This document shows, piece after piece, positions 15,747-25,576 of a stretch of 64,000 bases of DNA; the first letter of the stretch is position 1; every line of letters begins with the position of its first letter. The stretch comes from Microbacterium sp. Leaf288 (GTDB taxonomy: Bacteria; Actinomycetota; Actinomycetes; Actinomycetales; Microbacteriaceae): contig NZ_LMNI01000010.1 in NCBI RefSeq assembly GCF_001422925.1, positions 874,405 to 938,404 on the forward strand, given 5' to 3'. Under the pieces are notes generated by a model that was given only the letters and a program-made list of their open reading frames with translations, was not told where the DNA came from and ran no database searches. The translations under genes were made by a program, and so were the position numbers.

Positions 15747-16658
15747 TCACGCGTGGGCTTCGTGCTCGACGTGCCCGGCGGGCTCGAGCTGGAAGGTCGA
15801 GTGCTCGACGTCGAAGTGGTCGGACAGGCACGACTGCAGGGTGCTGAGGATGCCGGCGGCCCGACCGTCGGTGAGTGCCGCGGTGTGGACGACGACATGC
15901 GCCGTGAACACGGGTGCCCCACGCGTCAGCTGCCACACGTGCACGTCGTGCACGTCGACGACCCCGGGTGTGGCGAGGATGTGCTCGCGGATCTCGTGCA
16001 CGTGCGTGCCCTCGGGCGCCGACTCGGCGAGCACCGACACGACCTCGCGCAGCAGGCCGACAGCCCGCGGGATGATCATGGCGGCGATGAACAGCGAGGC
16101 GATCGCGTCGGCCTGATACCAGCCGGTCGTGACGATCACGATCGCCGCGACGATCACGGCCGCCGAGCCGATGAGATCGCCGAGGACCTCGAGATACGCG
16201 CCGCGCACGTTGATGCTGTGTCGCTGGGCGGAGCTCAGCAGCCACATCGCCACACCGTTGGCCACGAGGCCGACGACCGCGACGACGAGCATGAGGCCAC
16301 CGGCGACCTCGGTCTCGCCCGGGTGGAGCAGGCGCGAGATGCCTTCGAACGCGACCCATCCCGCCAGCACGATCAGGATGACGCCGTTGATCAGGGCCCC
16401 GAACACCTCGGCGCGCTGATACCCGAAGGTGCGGCGGTCGTTCGCCGGCCGGCCCGCGACGGTGTTCGCGATGAGGGCGATCACCAGTGCGGCGGCATCC
16501 GTGAACATATGCGCGGCATCGGCGAGGAGCGCGAGCGAGCCCGATAGCACCGCGCCCACGATCTGCACCACCATGACGGTGGAGGTGATCGCGAGCGAGA
16601 TCGCGAGCAGGCGGCGGTTGCCCGCCCCTCGGATCCCGGTCGGCGCGTGGTCGTGCAT
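15747..16658 (-). CDS. Cation diffusion facilitator (CDF) metal efflux protein
   Basis: Product of 303 residues, CzcD/ZitB-like. Six hydrophobic segments span about 17-205. The metal-site motifs LLADAAHMFTDAAAL (HxxxD, helix II) and YLEVLGDLIGS (with the helix V Asp) are present. A His-rich cytoplasmic domain follows (VDVHDVHVWQL), and the protein ends in HVEHEAHA. It exports Zn2+ or similar divalent cations in exchange for protons. The N-terminus also starts MHDHAP. No metal-sensing regulator is adjacent. Confidence 0.93.
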   Translation of the reverse strand: MHDHAPTGIRGAGNRRLLAISLAITSTVMVVQIVGAVLSGSLALLADAAHMFTDAAALVIALIANTVAGRPANDRRTFGYQRAEVFGALINGVILIVLAGWVAFEGISRLLHPGETEVAGGLMLVVAVVGLVANGVAMWLLSSAQRHSINVRGAYLEVLGDLIGSAAVIVAAIVIVTTGWYQADAIASLFIAAMIIPRAVGLLREVVSVLAESAPEGTHVHEIREHILATPGVVDVHDVHVWQLTRGAPVFTAHVVVHTAALTDGRAAGILSTLQSCLSDHFDVEHSTFQLEPAGHVEHEAHA

Positions 16659-16747
16659 GTGCCCAGGCTAAGCCCGGGACCGCCCCGGAACCGGCAGTCG
16701 CGCCCAGTCGGGAATGAGTGTGATTCTCAGTCGCAGCGCGATGACCG

Positions 16748-17377
16748 CTACCGGTGCCCGCGTGTGCCCCCCGGCCTCGCCACGATGATGCTCGCGGCGA
16801 GGTCCATGGTCCGGCTCGACTCCGCAGGAGGCACCGGCCGGCGGACCAGGCGGGGCCGAAGGACGAACCACAGCACGACGCCCATGACGACCGTCGCCCC
16901 CAGAGCGCCGTTCGAGCCGAGGACGGTACGGGCTCCGCCCACGGTCCCCAGCAGCCCGGCAACGCCCCAGGACAGGCTCACCGTCGCCGCCCACGCGAGC
17001 GCGATACGCCACCGGCGTCGCAGCAACGACCCCTGGGCGACCCCGACCACGCCGCCCGTGACGAGTGCCGTCGCCGCGGCCGCGGCCGGCGTGACCGCGG
17101 GGCCGAACCAGACAAGGCTGAGCGCGCAACCCACACCCGTCGCGCCGAGCGTCCAGACCGCCCAGCGCCAGTCCACGAGGCGGCCCAGCGCAAGACACTG
17201 CGCGGCTCCGACGACGCCGCCGACGATCGAGCCCGCCGCCAGCGCCGTCAGCGCGCTGCGATGCGTCCCCAGGACCGCTGAGGCGATCGACTCCCCCAGC
17301 GGAAAGGCGAGGAAGGTGGGGATCCAGCGAAGGAAGAACATCGGCCGCTCCGGACAAGGCTGCGTGCACAACAGCAT
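16748..17377 (-). CDS. Uncharacterised polytopic membrane protein
   Basis: Product of 209 residues from an ATG behind GGGAGAGGC; a later in-frame ATG at 17341 is the alternative. It has about six hydrophobic segments rich in Gly, Ala and Val (AAGSIVGGVVGAAQCLALG, ALVTGGVVGVAQGSLLRRRW). The repeated GGVVGxAQ pattern before RLVDWRW and RRRWRI points to an internal duplication of a two- or three-helix unit. No catalytic motif or known family is evident. It lies after rdgB on the same strand with a gap of about 120 bp. Confidence 0.6.
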   Translation of the reverse strand: MLLCTQPCPERPMFFLRWIPTFLAFPLGESIASAVLGTHRSALTALAAGSIVGGVVGAAQCLALGRLVDWRWAVWTLGATGVGCALSLVWFGPAVTPAAAAATALVTGGVVGVAQGSLLRRRWRIALAWAATVSLSWGVAGLLGTVGGARTVLGSNGALGATVVMGVVLWFVLRPRLVRRPVPPAESSRTMDLAASIIVARPGGTRGHR

Positions 17378-17496
17378 GCCTCTCCCGGGCGGCGATGGCG
17401 AGGCATGCAGGGATTCTCCCCCCTTCGATGCTCTCCACCTGATACCGCCGCGCCCGTGAAGGACGGTGTCGAAGGAGTGACCGATCGCCCCTCGCG

Positions 17497-18108
17497 TCAG
17501 AGCTCGGCGAGCAGCGCGGCCAGCGCGACGAACGCACGCGAGCGATGGGATGCCGCGTTCTTCTCGTCGGCTGTCCACTCTCCGACCGTCCGCTCGGCGC
17601 CGGTCGCCTGCCCGTCGGGCACGAAGATCGGGTCGTAGCCGAAGCCGCCGGCGCCTGACGGCGCCGTCGCAAGGCGTCCGGGCCAGATCCCCTCGACCAC
17701 GTGCTCGTCGGCGTCCCCCTCGGCCACCGGCACGACGAGCGCGATCGTGGAGACGAACTGCGCGGTGCGATGCGGGTCGCCGATGTCGGAGAGCTGGTCG
17801 AGCAGCAGGTTCAGGTTGGCCGAGGCATCCTTGGCATGCCCGGCCCAGTAGGCCGAGAACACCCCGGGCGATCCGCCGAGCACGTCCACGCACACGCCCG
17901 AATCGTCGGCCAGTGCCGGCAGTCCGGTGTGGTCGGCGGCCGCGCGCGCCTTGATGAGGGCGTTCTCTGCGAAGGTCACGCCGTCCTCGACAGGCTCGGG
18001 CCCGTCGTATCCCACGACCTCGAGGTCAGGGCGCGTCGCCGCGACGATCGCCTGGAATTCCTCGACCTTGTGCGGGTTGTGGGTCGCGAGGACGATCTGT
18101 CGCGGCAT
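17497..18108 (-). CDS. rdgB: Non-canonical purine NTP pyrophosphatase (RdgB/HAM1)
   Basis: Product of 203 residues that hydrolyses dITP, XTP and ITP to monophosphates, keeping deaminated purines out of DNA and RNA. Motifs are ATHNPHKVEEF at 8-18, TFAENALIKARAA, LADDSGVCVDVL with the catalytic Asp, SGAGGFGYDPIF, and the late SHRSRAF. It starts 3 bp after rph, and its Shine-Dalgarno GGGGAG lies inside the rph end, so the genes are co-translated. murI-rph-rdgB order is common in actinobacteria. Confidence 0.95.
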   Translation of the reverse strand: MPRQIVLATHNPHKVEEFQAIVAATRPDLEVVGYDGPEPVEDGVTFAENALIKARAAADHTGLPALADDSGVCVDVLGGSPGVFSAYWAGHAKDASANLNLLLDQLSDIGDPHRTAQFVSTIALVVPVAEGDADEHVVEGIWPGRLATAPSGAGGFGYDPIFVPDGQATGAERTVGEWTADEKNAASHRSRAFVALAALLAEL

Positions 18109-18111
18109 CCG

Positions 18112-18858
18112 TCACTCCCCTTCCGCGGGCTGCAGGGCCGCGAGCTGATGTGTCCGGAGGTCCGCGCAGCCGTTGACGCCGAGCTCGAGCAGGGCGTCGA
18201 GCTCGCGCTTGTCGAACGGTGCGCCCTCTGCGGTGCCCTGCACCTCGACGAACAGGCCGCGGCCGGTGACCACGACGTTCATGTCGGTCTCGGCGCGCAC
18301 ATCCTCGACATACGCGAGGTCGAGCATGGGCTCGCCGTCGATGATGCCGACCGACACCGCCGCGACGGAGTCGAACAGCACCTGCGCCTTCTGGCCGATG
18401 AACTTCTTGCCGCGGCCCCACTCGATCGCGTCGGCGAGCGCGACGTAGGCGCCGGTGATGGCGGCCGTGCGTGTGCCGCCGTCGGCCTGCAGCACGTCGC
18501 AGTCGATGACGATGGTGTTCTCACCGAGCGCCTTGGTGTCGACGACGGCGCGCAGCGCCCGGCCGATGAGGCGCGAGATCTCGTGCGTTCGGCCGCCGAT
18601 CTTGCCCTTGACGCTCTCGCGGTCGTTGCGCTCGTTGGTCGCGCGCGGCAGCATCGCGTACTCGGCGGTGATCCAGCCCTTGCCCTTGCCCGTCAGCCAG
18701 CGCGGCACGCCGTTCGTGAACGACGCGGTGCACAGCACCTTGGTGTTCCCGAACGAGATCAGGGCGGACCCCTCGGCCTGGCTCGACCAGCCCCGCTCGA
18801 TGGTGATCGGACGCAGCTGGTCGACGGTACGGCCGTCGGCACGGGTGATGTCGGTCAT
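18112..18858 (-). CDS. rph: Ribonuclease PH
   Basis: Product of 248 residues, the phosphorolytic 3'-5' exoribonuclease that trims tRNA 3' ends. Signatures are [18 protein letters not shown] near the N-terminus, [14 protein letters not shown], the phosphate-site region [15 protein letters not shown], and [20 protein letters not shown]. The ATG is chosen because GGAGGAGAACTGC precedes it; upstream in-frame residues do not fit the family. It is the middle gene of murI-rph-rdgB. Confidence 0.96.
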   Translation of the reverse strand: MTDITRADGRTVDQLRPITIERGWSSQAEGSALISFGNTKVLCTASFTNGVPRWLTGKGKGWITAEYAMLPRATNERNDRESVKGKIGGRTHEISRLIGRALRAVVDTKALGENTIVIDCDVLQADGGTRTAAITGAYVALADAIEWGRGKKFIGQKAQVLFDSVAAVSVGIIDGEPMLDLAYVEDVRAETDMNVVVTGRGLFVEVQGTAEGAPFDKRELDALLELGVNGCADLRTHQLAALQPAEGE

Positions 18859-18886
18859 GCAGTTCTCCTCCGGAGGGACGGATGCC

Positions 18887-19732
18887 TCAGCCGAGACGGC
18901 GGGCAGGGTTCGAGGCACGCGGAAGGTCGATGGCGCCGGTCTGGACCAGGCGCACGTCGGTGACCTCGCGGCCCATCAGGCGGTGCGCGAGGCGCAGGAA
19001 CTCATCGGCCGACGCACCGGTGGCTTCGTAGACGTGGCGGGGCTCGGCATCCGGCCCCGCGAGCAGGTCGCGGGAGACCAGCTGACGGTAGACGTCCTTC
19101 GCGGTCTCGGAGTCGCTCGACACCAGGCTCACGTCCGGGCCCATGACGTAGCTGATCGCGCCCTCGAGGAACGGATAGTGCGTGCAGCCCAGCACGAGCG
19201 TGTCGACCTCGGCTGCGCGCAGCGGCGCAAGGTACTCCTCGGCGACGGCGAGCACCTCCGGCGAACCGGTGACGCCGGCTTCGACGAACTCGACGAACCG
19301 CGGGCAGGCCTGCGCGAAGACGGTGAGACGCTCATTGACACCGAGCATGTCCTGGTACGCGCCGGAGCTGATGGTGCCGGCCGTGCCGATGACGCCGACA
19401 CGCCCGTTGCGCGTGGTCGACATCGCCGTGCGCACCGCGGGGTTGATGACCTCCACCACCGGCACGTCGTACCGCTCGCGCGCGTCGCGCAGCATCGCCG
19501 AGGACGCCGTGTTGCACGCGATCACGAGCATCTTCACGCCCTGGGCGACGAGATCGTCGAGCACCTCGAGCGCGTAGCGCCGCACGTCGGCGATCGGCTT
19601 CGGGCCGTACGGCGAACGCGCGGTGTCGCCGATGTACAGAATCGACTCCTGCGGCAGCAGCGCCGAGACGGCCCGCGCGACGGTGAGCCCGCCGACTCCG
19701 GAGTCGAAGATTCCGATCGGCGCGTCGTTCAC
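18887..19732 (-). CDS. murI: Glutamate racemase
   Basis: Product of 281 residues supplying D-glutamate for peptidoglycan. The two catalytic cysteines are in VIACNTASS and LGCTHYPFL, and the N-terminal Asp/Ser in [18 protein letters not shown] at 19732 is the only start that removes the unsuitable Arg/Pro-rich upstream stretch and begins VNDAPIG. It heads the murI-rph-rdgB unit; the gap to rph is 28 bp and contains an ACGGATGC octamer. Confidence 0.95.
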   Translation of the reverse strand: MNDAPIGIFDSGVGGLTVARAVSALLPQESILYIGDTARSPYGPKPIADVRRYALEVLDDLVAQGVKMLVIACNTASSAMLRDARERYDVPVVEVINPAVRTAMSTTRNGRVGVIGTAGTISSGAYQDMLGVNERLTVFAQACPRFVEFVEAGVTGSPEVLAVAEEYLAPLRAAEVDTLVLGCTHYPFLEGAISYVMGPDVSLVSSDSETAKDVYRQLVSRDLLAGPDAEPRHVYEATGASADEFLRLAHRLMGREVTDVRLVQTGAIDLPRASNPARRLG

Positions 19733-19756
19733 GAGAGTCCACCCTACGCCAGCGGG

Positions 19757-19786
19757 TCGCCGCGGGGCACGGCGAAGCCGCGGCGA
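19757..19786. repeat. Inverted repeat between murI and pncB
   Basis: TCGCCGCGG (19757-19765) and CCGCGGCGA (19778-19786) are perfect 9-bp arms with a 12-nt loop, which itself can form CGGC/GCCG pairings. It lies between divergent genes, so it is not an obvious terminator for either. It could be a regulatory hairpin or a short interspersed repeat. Confidence 0.4.
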
Positions 19787-19841
19787 GCAGAGCGAGCCCT
19801 CGGGGGGAACCCCCGCGTCATGAAAAGCTAGGCTGACCCGC

Positions 19842-21167
19842 ATGGCCGCCTCGACCGCCCTGCTGACGGACCGCTACGAGCTCACGATGGTCGACGCGGC
19901 GCTGCGCGACGGCACCGCTCACCGACGATGCGTGTTCGAGCTGTTCGGCCGGCGGCTTTCCGGTGGCAGGCGCTTCGGCGTCGTCGCGGGCACGGGGCGG
20001 CTGCTGTCGCTCATCCGCGAGTTCCGCTTCGCAGACCAGGAGCTGCGCTTCCTACGCGACGAGAAGGTGGTGGATGCCTCGACCCTCGATTTCCTGGAGG
20101 GCTACCGGTTCACCGGCTCGGTGACGGGGTATCGCGAGGGCGAGCTGTACTTCCCAGGCTCCCCCATCCTCACGATCGAGGGAACGTTCGCCGAGGCCGT
20201 CGTGCTCGAGACCCTCGCGCTCAGCGTGCTCAACCACGATTCGGCGATCGCGACCGCCGCCGCCCGCATGAGCATCGCCGCCGGGGATCGTCCACTGGCC
20301 GAGATGGGTTCGCGACGGGCCGGAGAGTCGTCGGCGGTCGCCGCAGCACGTGCGGCCTACATCACCGGGTTCAGCGCCACCTCCAATCTCGAGGCCGGTC
20401 GCCGATGGGGCATCCCGACCATGGGCACGGCCGCCCACGCCTGGACGCTCCTGCACGACACCGAGGAGGACGCGTTCCGCGCGCAGATCGAGGCCCTCGG
20501 CGTCGGCACCACGCTGCTCATCGACACCTACGACATCCGCCAGGGCGTCGAGACGGCCATCCGGGTCGCGGGGACGGGGCTCGGCGGGGTCCGGATCGAC
20601 TCCGGCGACCTGCCCACCGTGGCCGCCGAGGTGCGCGCCCAGCTCGACGAACTCGGCGCCACCGGCACGCGCATCACCGTGACGAGCGACCTGGACGAGT
20701 ACGCGATCGCCGCGCTCGCGGCATCCCCCGTCGACTCCTACGGCGTCGGCACGTCGGTGGTCACCGGGTCGGGCACGCCGACCGCCGGCATGGTCTACAA
20801 GCTCGTCGCACGGCAGGACTCCGACGGCGGGTGGGTCGGCGTGGCGAAGGCTTCGACAGACAAGGCGTCGAAGGGCGGCCGCAAGGCGGCGTTCCGCACG
20901 CTCGACGCGGGTACGGCGACGAGCGAGCTCATCGTCGTGTCCGACGGCTTCGAAGCACTCGACACCGCCGCCGCCCATCCCGGATCCCGCGCGCTGCAGG
21001 TGCCGCTCGTCGTCGACGGCGAACCGGATGACGCGTACGAGGGATCCGACGGCGTCGAAGCCGCTCGAGCGCATCACGCTCGCGTACGCGAAGAGCTTCC
21101 GGTGCGCGGGCTCGCGCTCAGCCGCTCCGACCCGGCGATCCCGACGGTGTACGCCGACGCCGAGTGA
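19842..21167 (+). CDS. pncB: Nicotinate phosphoribosyltransferase
   Basis: Product of 441 residues that converts nicotinate and PRPP to nicotinate mononucleotide in NAD salvage. Motifs are [14 protein letters not shown] at 8-21, [36 protein letters not shown]-equivalent TLLIDTYD, and [13 protein letters not shown] start. Length and motifs fit the bacterial PncB family. It is followed immediately by the converging DUF3039 gene. Confidence 0.95.
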   Translation: MAASTALLTDRYELTMVDAALRDGTAHRRCVFELFGRRLSGGRRFGVVAGTGRLLSLIREFRFADQELRFLRDEKVVDASTLDFLEGYRFTGSVTGYREGELYFPGSPILTIEGTFAEAVVLETLALSVLNHDSAIATAAARMSIAAGDRPLAEMGSRRAGESSAVAAARAAYITGFSATSNLEAGRRWGIPTMGTAAHAWTLLHDTEEDAFRAQIEALGVGTTLLIDTYDIRQGVETAIRVAGTGLGGVRIDSGDLPTVAAEVRAQLDELGATGTRITVTSDLDEYAIAALAASPVDSYGVGTSVVTGSGTPTAGMVYKLVARQDSDGGWVGVAKASTDKASKGGRKAAFRTLDAGTATSELIVVSDGFEALDTAAAHPGSRALQVPLVVDGEPDDAYEGSDGVEAARAHHARVREELPVRGLALSRSDPAIPTVYADAE

Positions 21168-21434
21168 TCAGCTCTGCAGCGACTCGTAGATCTCTTTGCA
21201 GGTGGGGCACACGGGGAACTTCTCGGGGTCGCGGCCCGGCGTCCACTTCTTGCCGCACAGCGCGCGCACCGGCTTGCCCGTGATGGCGGACTCGAGGATC
21301 TTGTCCTTCTTCACGTAGTGCGAGAAGCGCTCGTGGTCACCCGGCTCGATGTTCTCTTCTTTGAGGAGCTCTTCGAGCTCGCGATCGAGGGTCGCGATTC
21401 CGCCCTGGTCGGGGCTGTCCAGCGGGGTGCTCAT
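21168..21434 (-). CDS. DUF3039 small zinc-binding-type protein
   Basis: Product of 88 residues. A charged N-terminal half (LDRELEELLKEENIEPGDHERFSHYVKKD) is followed by ALCGKKW and a CPTC pair near the C-terminus, a His/Cys set suggesting a small zinc finger. It matches the actinobacterial DUF3039 family, found widely as a single small protein of unknown role. The gene abuts the pncB stop with no spacer. ATG start. Confidence 0.85.
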   Translation of the reverse strand: MSTPLDSPDQGGIATLDRELEELLKEENIEPGDHERFSHYVKKDKILESAITGKPVRALCGKKWTPGRDPEKFPVCPTCKEIYESLQS

Positions 21435-21484
21435 GGTCTGCCAGTGTAGTCGGGGCGGACCCGGCTGGGGCGCGTCCGCACGAG

Positions 21485-23050
21485 TCAGGTGGACTCCGCG
21501 AACTCCATGAGCCGCCCACCACGACGCTCGAAGACGATGGCTCCGATGCCGATGCCGACGACGAGCACGCCGAACCCGATCGCCAGGCCTCCCCACAGCG
21601 CCGTGTTCGCGGCCTCCGTGTCCCCCTGCAGGGCCAGCCAGCCGCACCACAGGACAGGTGCCGACAGGACGAGCGCACCGGCCATGACGCTCCCCTGCGC
21701 GATCGCGCCGTTCGCGCCGGTGCGCTGCGGCTGCTGGAACGGGCTCTCGCCCGGCCGCGACACCGCGTAGGGCGCGACCACCGAAGAGATGCTCGAGAGC
21801 CCCAGGCCCGAAAGGAACAGCGCGGCGCACACGCCGGTGAGAGCCGGGAGCACTGCCCAGCGTCCGTGCAACAGCGTCGCCACCGGGATCGCGAGGGCGA
21901 GCAGAGGGACGCCGACGAGCAGCACCGGCACGAGCCGGCCGAGTCGGTCGGAGACGCCCCGCACGCCGCTGGCGATGTGCATCCACACCGCAGTGGAGTC
22001 GTAGGCGATGTCGTCGTGCGGCAGCCAGCCGAGGAAGAGCGCCGCGAAAGGCACGGGCACGAGGGCGACCAGCTCGGGCGGGACGCCGGCGATGAGCAGC
22101 GGCACCACCGTGATCGCGGCTGCGAACGGGATCACGAGGCCGTTCACGACGTAGCGTCGGTCGCCGAACCAGTAGACGAGGCTGCGCGCCGCGATCGCAC
22201 CGCCGGGAGTCCCCGGGGCGACGCCGAACCATCCGAGCCCACCTCGCTCGCGCCCGGTCCCGGGGCGCTCGGTCGTGGTCAGCAGTCGATTGACCGCCCA
22301 TACCCAGAGCATCGCCAGCAGGACGATGGTGCCCACCGCGATGAGCGCGGACAGCCACGCGTCGCCGCCGGTGATGACCATGCCGGGCAGGGCCCACGCG
22401 GCGCCGAGCGGGGTGAGTGCCAGCCAGTCCACGGCCTCGAGCAGCTGCGGCGGCACACTCCCCTGCCACTCGAGCGAGGCGAGGAAGACACCCACCGGAA
22501 CCACGACGACGAGCACGACGAGCACGAAGACGCCCGAGAGCTCGCGCGAGCGCCGGTCGCGGAGGAAGAGCGAGGCCAGCGCCATGCACACGCGCGCCAG
22601 CAGGACGCACGTGAGCACTCCGAGCAGCACGCTCACGACTCCGACGATCACCGGCACACCGTGATCGGCCCACACGATGGCGGAGCACACCGCGACTGCG
22701 AGCAGGACCAGGATGGGCACGCTGAGCAAGCCCGCGACCGCCAGCACGAGGGCGAGGCTTCCCCGTGGAAGGCCGAACAGGGCGAATCGCCGGGGATCCA
22801 GCGGGTCCTCCACGGCGCCGAACAACGGAGCGAGCGCGAAGCCGAGGGTCACTGCGGAGCCCCCGAGCACGGTGACCGCGAGCACCTCCTCGGTGGAGGC
22901 ATCCCCCAGCGTCAGCAGCGCCCAGCAGGCGGACGCCGTCGCGGCGACGAGGATCACCAGCCCGATGACCACCCGCGTCACATGGCCGCCGTCACCGCGG
23001 AACGTGCCGAACAGCAGCGCGAGCCTCAGTCGGAGAATGTGTGCAGCCAC
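21485..23050 (-). CDS. ABC-2-type transporter permease
   Basis: Product of 521 residues with about 12 hydrophobic segments spread along the chain, no periplasmic binding protein nearby, and a position directly after an ABC ATPase. The GTG start lies within the ATPase 3' end (25-bp overlap), so the pair is translationally coupled. The N-terminus LRLRLALLFGTFR and a central RSLVYWFGDRRYVVN loop resemble permeases of the actinobacterial ABC-2 exporter type. The substrate (lipid, peptide or drug) cannot be read from the sequence. Confidence 0.8.
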   Translation of the reverse strand: MAAHILRLRLALLFGTFRGDGGHVTRVVIGLVILVAATASACWALLTLGDASTEEVLAVTVLGGSAVTLGFALAPLFGAVEDPLDPRRFALFGLPRGSLALVLAVAGLLSVPILVLLAVAVCSAIVWADHGVPVIVGVVSVLLGVLTCVLLARVCMALASLFLRDRRSRELSGVFVLVVLVVVVPVGVFLASLEWQGSVPPQLLEAVDWLALTPLGAAWALPGMVITGGDAWLSALIAVGTIVLLAMLWVWAVNRLLTTTERPGTGRERGGLGWFGVAPGTPGGAIAARSLVYWFGDRRYVVNGLVIPFAAAITVVPLLIAGVPPELVALVPVPFAALFLGWLPHDDIAYDSTAVWMHIASGVRGVSDRLGRLVPVLLVGVPLLALAIPVATLLHGRWAVLPALTGVCAALFLSGLGLSSISSVVAPYAVSRPGESPFQQPQRTGANGAIAQGSVMAGALVLSAPVLWCGWLALQGDTEAANTALWGGLAIGFGVLVVGIGIGAIVFERRGGRLMEFAEST

Positions 23051-24624
23051 TCGAGGCCCTCCACATCGCTGAGCCCTCCGGCCAGTTCCACGAAGCGCTG
23101 CTCGAGCGTCAGCTCGCCGCGCACCTCGTCGACGGTGCCCTCCGCGAGCACCTGACCGGCCACGATGACCGCGACGCGCGTGCAGACGCGCTCGACGAGG
23201 TCCATGCCGTGGCTCGAGAGGATCACCGTGCCGCCGTGCGCGACGTAGGTGGAGAGGATGTCGAGGATGATCGCACTCGAAACCGGATCGACCGCTTCGA
23301 ACGGCTCGTCCAGCACGAGCAGACGCGGCGAGTGGATCAGCGCGCCCGCGAGCATGACTTTCTTGAGCATGCCCGCCGAGTAGTCCGAGACGCTCCGGCC
23401 CAGCGCGTCCTCGAGGTCGAAGGCGCGTGCGAGGTCAGCGGTCCGGCTCTCGACGACGGCGGGCGGGAGCTTGCGCAGCACCCCGTAGTAGTACAGGAGC
23501 TGACGGCCCGTCAGCCGGTCGAAGGTGCGCAGCCGATCAGGGAGGACCCCCATCATCCGCTTGGCCGCGAGCGGCTTGGCCGCCGCATCCACTCCTCCGA
23601 CATGGATCGTGCCGCGATCGGGTTCGAGCAGGCCCGCGATCATCGAGAGCGTGGTCGTCTTGCCGGCACCGTTGGGGCCGACGAGACCGTAGAAGGTGCC
23701 CGCGGGGATCGTGAGGTCGATGCCGTCGACGGCGACGGTGCTGCCGAATCGCTTGGTGACGCTGCGCAGCACGAGGGCATTGGCGGATGCCGCGGCCGCC
23801 GTTGCGGCCTCGTCCAGCGAGACGGCCGCGGCCAGGGCCTCGGGGTCGAGGGTCGTCATCGGCTCCGGGGTGGGCAGAGGCACCGGCTGGAGTTCAGCGG
23901 GCGTGGGAGCGTTCTCCAGCGCGGCCGCGTCCGGCTCGGCGGGCGCAACGGAGGGCTCGACCGCGGGCGTGGGCTCCACGACCCCCGCGGGCTCGGCCAC
24001 GGGCGCGGACTCGACCACGGGCTCAGCATCGACCACCGCCGCGGTTTCGGCAAGAGTCGTGTGTTCGACGTCGGCCTCGGACTCGGCGGCCGGTTCGGGC
24101 GCGTCCGGAGTTTCGGGCGCGTCCGGGGTTTCGGGCTCGACCGCGGCCGCCGGCTCAGCCTGCGGCTGCGCCGGGAGCGCGGGCTCCCGCTCGGCCTGCG
24201 GCCCCGCCTCGATCGCGGCGTCGTCCGCTGCCGTGCCGTCGTCGACGGGTGTCGCCTCCTCGACCGACGCCGCCTGCGCGGTCTCCGCGGGCGAACCCTC
24301 GCCGACGTCGGGAAGCGGCGGGCGCGGCGGCACGACGATGCCTGCGGCAGCGCTGGCCGCGAGCTCGAGATCGCTCGGAAGGGGCGGCGGCGGCCCCGGA
24401 TCCGGAGCGGGGTCCGGCTTCGGCGCGGACGCAGCCGGCGTGCGCTTCTTGCGCGGAGCGGCGGGGGGTTGCGATCCCGCGTCGGTGCGCGGCTTGCGCG
24501 GCGGGCGGCGGGGCTTGTCGGGAGCCGGTGAGACCGTGTCTGCGAGGTGTACGACGCGCGCGCTGGAGTGACGGTCCGGCTCTTCCGGATCGATGTCATT
24601 CGGCACCGGGAGGGAGGCTGTCAC
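23026..24624 (-). CDS. ABC transporter ATPase with long disordered N-terminal extension
   Basis: Product of 532 residues. The ABC domain begins near residue 283 (LVLRSVTKRFGS) with Walker A VGPNGAGKTTT, signature YSAGMLKKVMLAG (a variant of LSGGQ), Walker B LLVLDEPFEAVDP and switch His in SSHG. The first roughly 280 residues are Pro/Ala/Glu/Val-rich and low-complexity, with PDAPETPDAPEP and VEPxxAVEP repeats and a basic PRRPPRKPR patch near 40; no domain or signal peptide is present. It partners with the downstream permease. GTG start. The extension is very unusual for an ABC ATPase; translation could also begin nearer the ABC domain, for example at the Met near residue 256. Confidence 0.85.
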   Translation of the reverse strand: MTASLPVPNDIDPEEPDRHSSARVVHLADTVSPAPDKPRRPPRKPRTDAGSQPPAAPRKKRTPAASAPKPDPAPDPGPPPPLPSDLELAASAAAGIVVPPRPPLPDVGEGSPAETAQAASVEEATPVDDGTAADDAAIEAGPQAEREPALPAQPQAEPAAAVEPETPDAPETPDAPEPAAESEADVEHTTLAETAAVVDAEPVVESAPVAEPAGVVEPTPAVEPSVAPAEPDAAALENAPTPAELQPVPLPTPEPMTTLDPEALAAAVSLDEAATAAAASANALVLRSVTKRFGSTVAVDGIDLTIPAGTFYGLVGPNGAGKTTTLSMIAGLLEPDRGTIHVGGVDAAAKPLAAKRMMGVLPDRLRTFDRLTGRQLLYYYGVLRKLPPAVVESRTADLARAFDLEDALGRSVSDYSAGMLKKVMLAGALIHSPRLLVLDEPFEAVDPVSSAIILDILSTYVAHGGTVILSSHGMDLVERVCTRVAVIVAGQVLAEGTVDEVRGELTLEQRFVELAGGLSDVEGLEWLHTFSD

Positions 24625-24819
24625 TGAACCAACGTATCAAGCGGGCCTGATCGCGACGGAGTTCGTCTCGCCGCGTCGCGGCATTCGCGTTATGTCACAA
24701 ATCGGCAACGGGAGCCGCCTATTATGCGCCTTCCCAGGCCTCATCGCTACCATGGTCGAGGCACGAAGGGGTGTCGCGCCGGTGAACCGGCAGTGAATCA
24801 CGCACTTCAGGAGCAGATT

Positions 24820-25512
24820 TTGACCCTTCAGACCGTCATCCTCGCAGCCGGAATGGGCTCGCGACTCGGCCGCAGCCTGCCCAAGCCCCTCACGGAGCTC
24901 GGCGACGGCCGCAGCATCATGCAGCAGCAGCACGACAACATCCGTGCCGCTTTCGGCCGCGAAGCCAAGATCACCACCGTCGTGGGCTACCGCGCCGAGA
25001 CCATCGTCGAGGCGTTCCCCGACGTCGACTACGTCTACAACGACCGTTACGACCAGACCAACACGTCCAAGAGCCTGCTGCGCGCCCTCGCCAAGACGGG
25101 CAAGGGCGGCGTCCTCTGGATGAACGGCGACGTGGTCTTCGACCCGCGCGTGCTCGGCCGCGCCATCGAGCTGATCGAGCGCGACCAGTCGTTCGTCACG
25201 GTCAACACCTCCAAGGTCAGTGACGAAGAGGTCAAGTACACGGTGACGCCGGAGGGCTTCATCAACGAGCTGTCGAAGACCGTCAAGGGCGGCATCGGCG
25301 AGGCCGTCGGCATCAACTACATCTCGAGCCGTGACAAGAAGGCGTTCATGCGCCACCTCACGCGCGTCGACGACCAGGACTACTTCGAGCGTGGCCTGGA
25401 GCTCGCGATCGCCGAGGACGGCGTACTGCTGGAGCCGCTCGACATCTCGGACCTGTACGCCGTCGAGGTGGACTTCGCCGAGGATCTCGAGCGCGCCAAC
25501 CTCTTCGTCTGA
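24820..25512 (+). CDS. LicC-like sugar/choline-phosphate nucleotidyltransferase
   Basis: Product of 230 residues with the nucleotidyltransferase fold: VILAAGMGSRLG at 6-17 and LPKPLTEL at 20-27 bind the NTP. NDRYDQTNTSKSLL, WMNGDVVFDP (metal Asp) and AVEVDFAEDLERA fit the phosphocholine cytidylyltransferase (LicC) group. It would make CDP- or UDP-activated precursors for surface polymers; substrate specificity is inferred. The TTG start is chosen because AGGAG sits 6 nt upstream, and residues before it are not family-like. Three glycerophosphotransferase-like genes lie 3-8 kb downstream, a plausible use for such a product. Confidence 0.78.
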   Translation: MTLQTVILAAGMGSRLGRSLPKPLTELGDGRSIMQQQHDNIRAAFGREAKITTVVGYRAETIVEAFPDVDYVYNDRYDQTNTSKSLLRALAKTGKGGVLWMNGDVVFDPRVLGRAIELIERDQSFVTVNTSKVSDEEVKYTVTPEGFINELSKTVKGGIGEAVGINYISSRDKKAFMRHLTRVDDQDYFERGLELAIAEDGVLLEPLDISDLYAVEVDFAEDLERANLFV

Positions 25513-25576
25513 CGGGTCGCTCCGCGGCTGTCAAGCCCGAGCCTGCGATCAGACTCGGCCGCATAGACTCGGCGCG

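Noticed and set aside
21866..24531. Long plus-strand open frames opposite the ABC permease and ATPase
   Set aside because: His/Arg/Asp-rich translations without domains; the minus-strand genes have complete ABC motifs.
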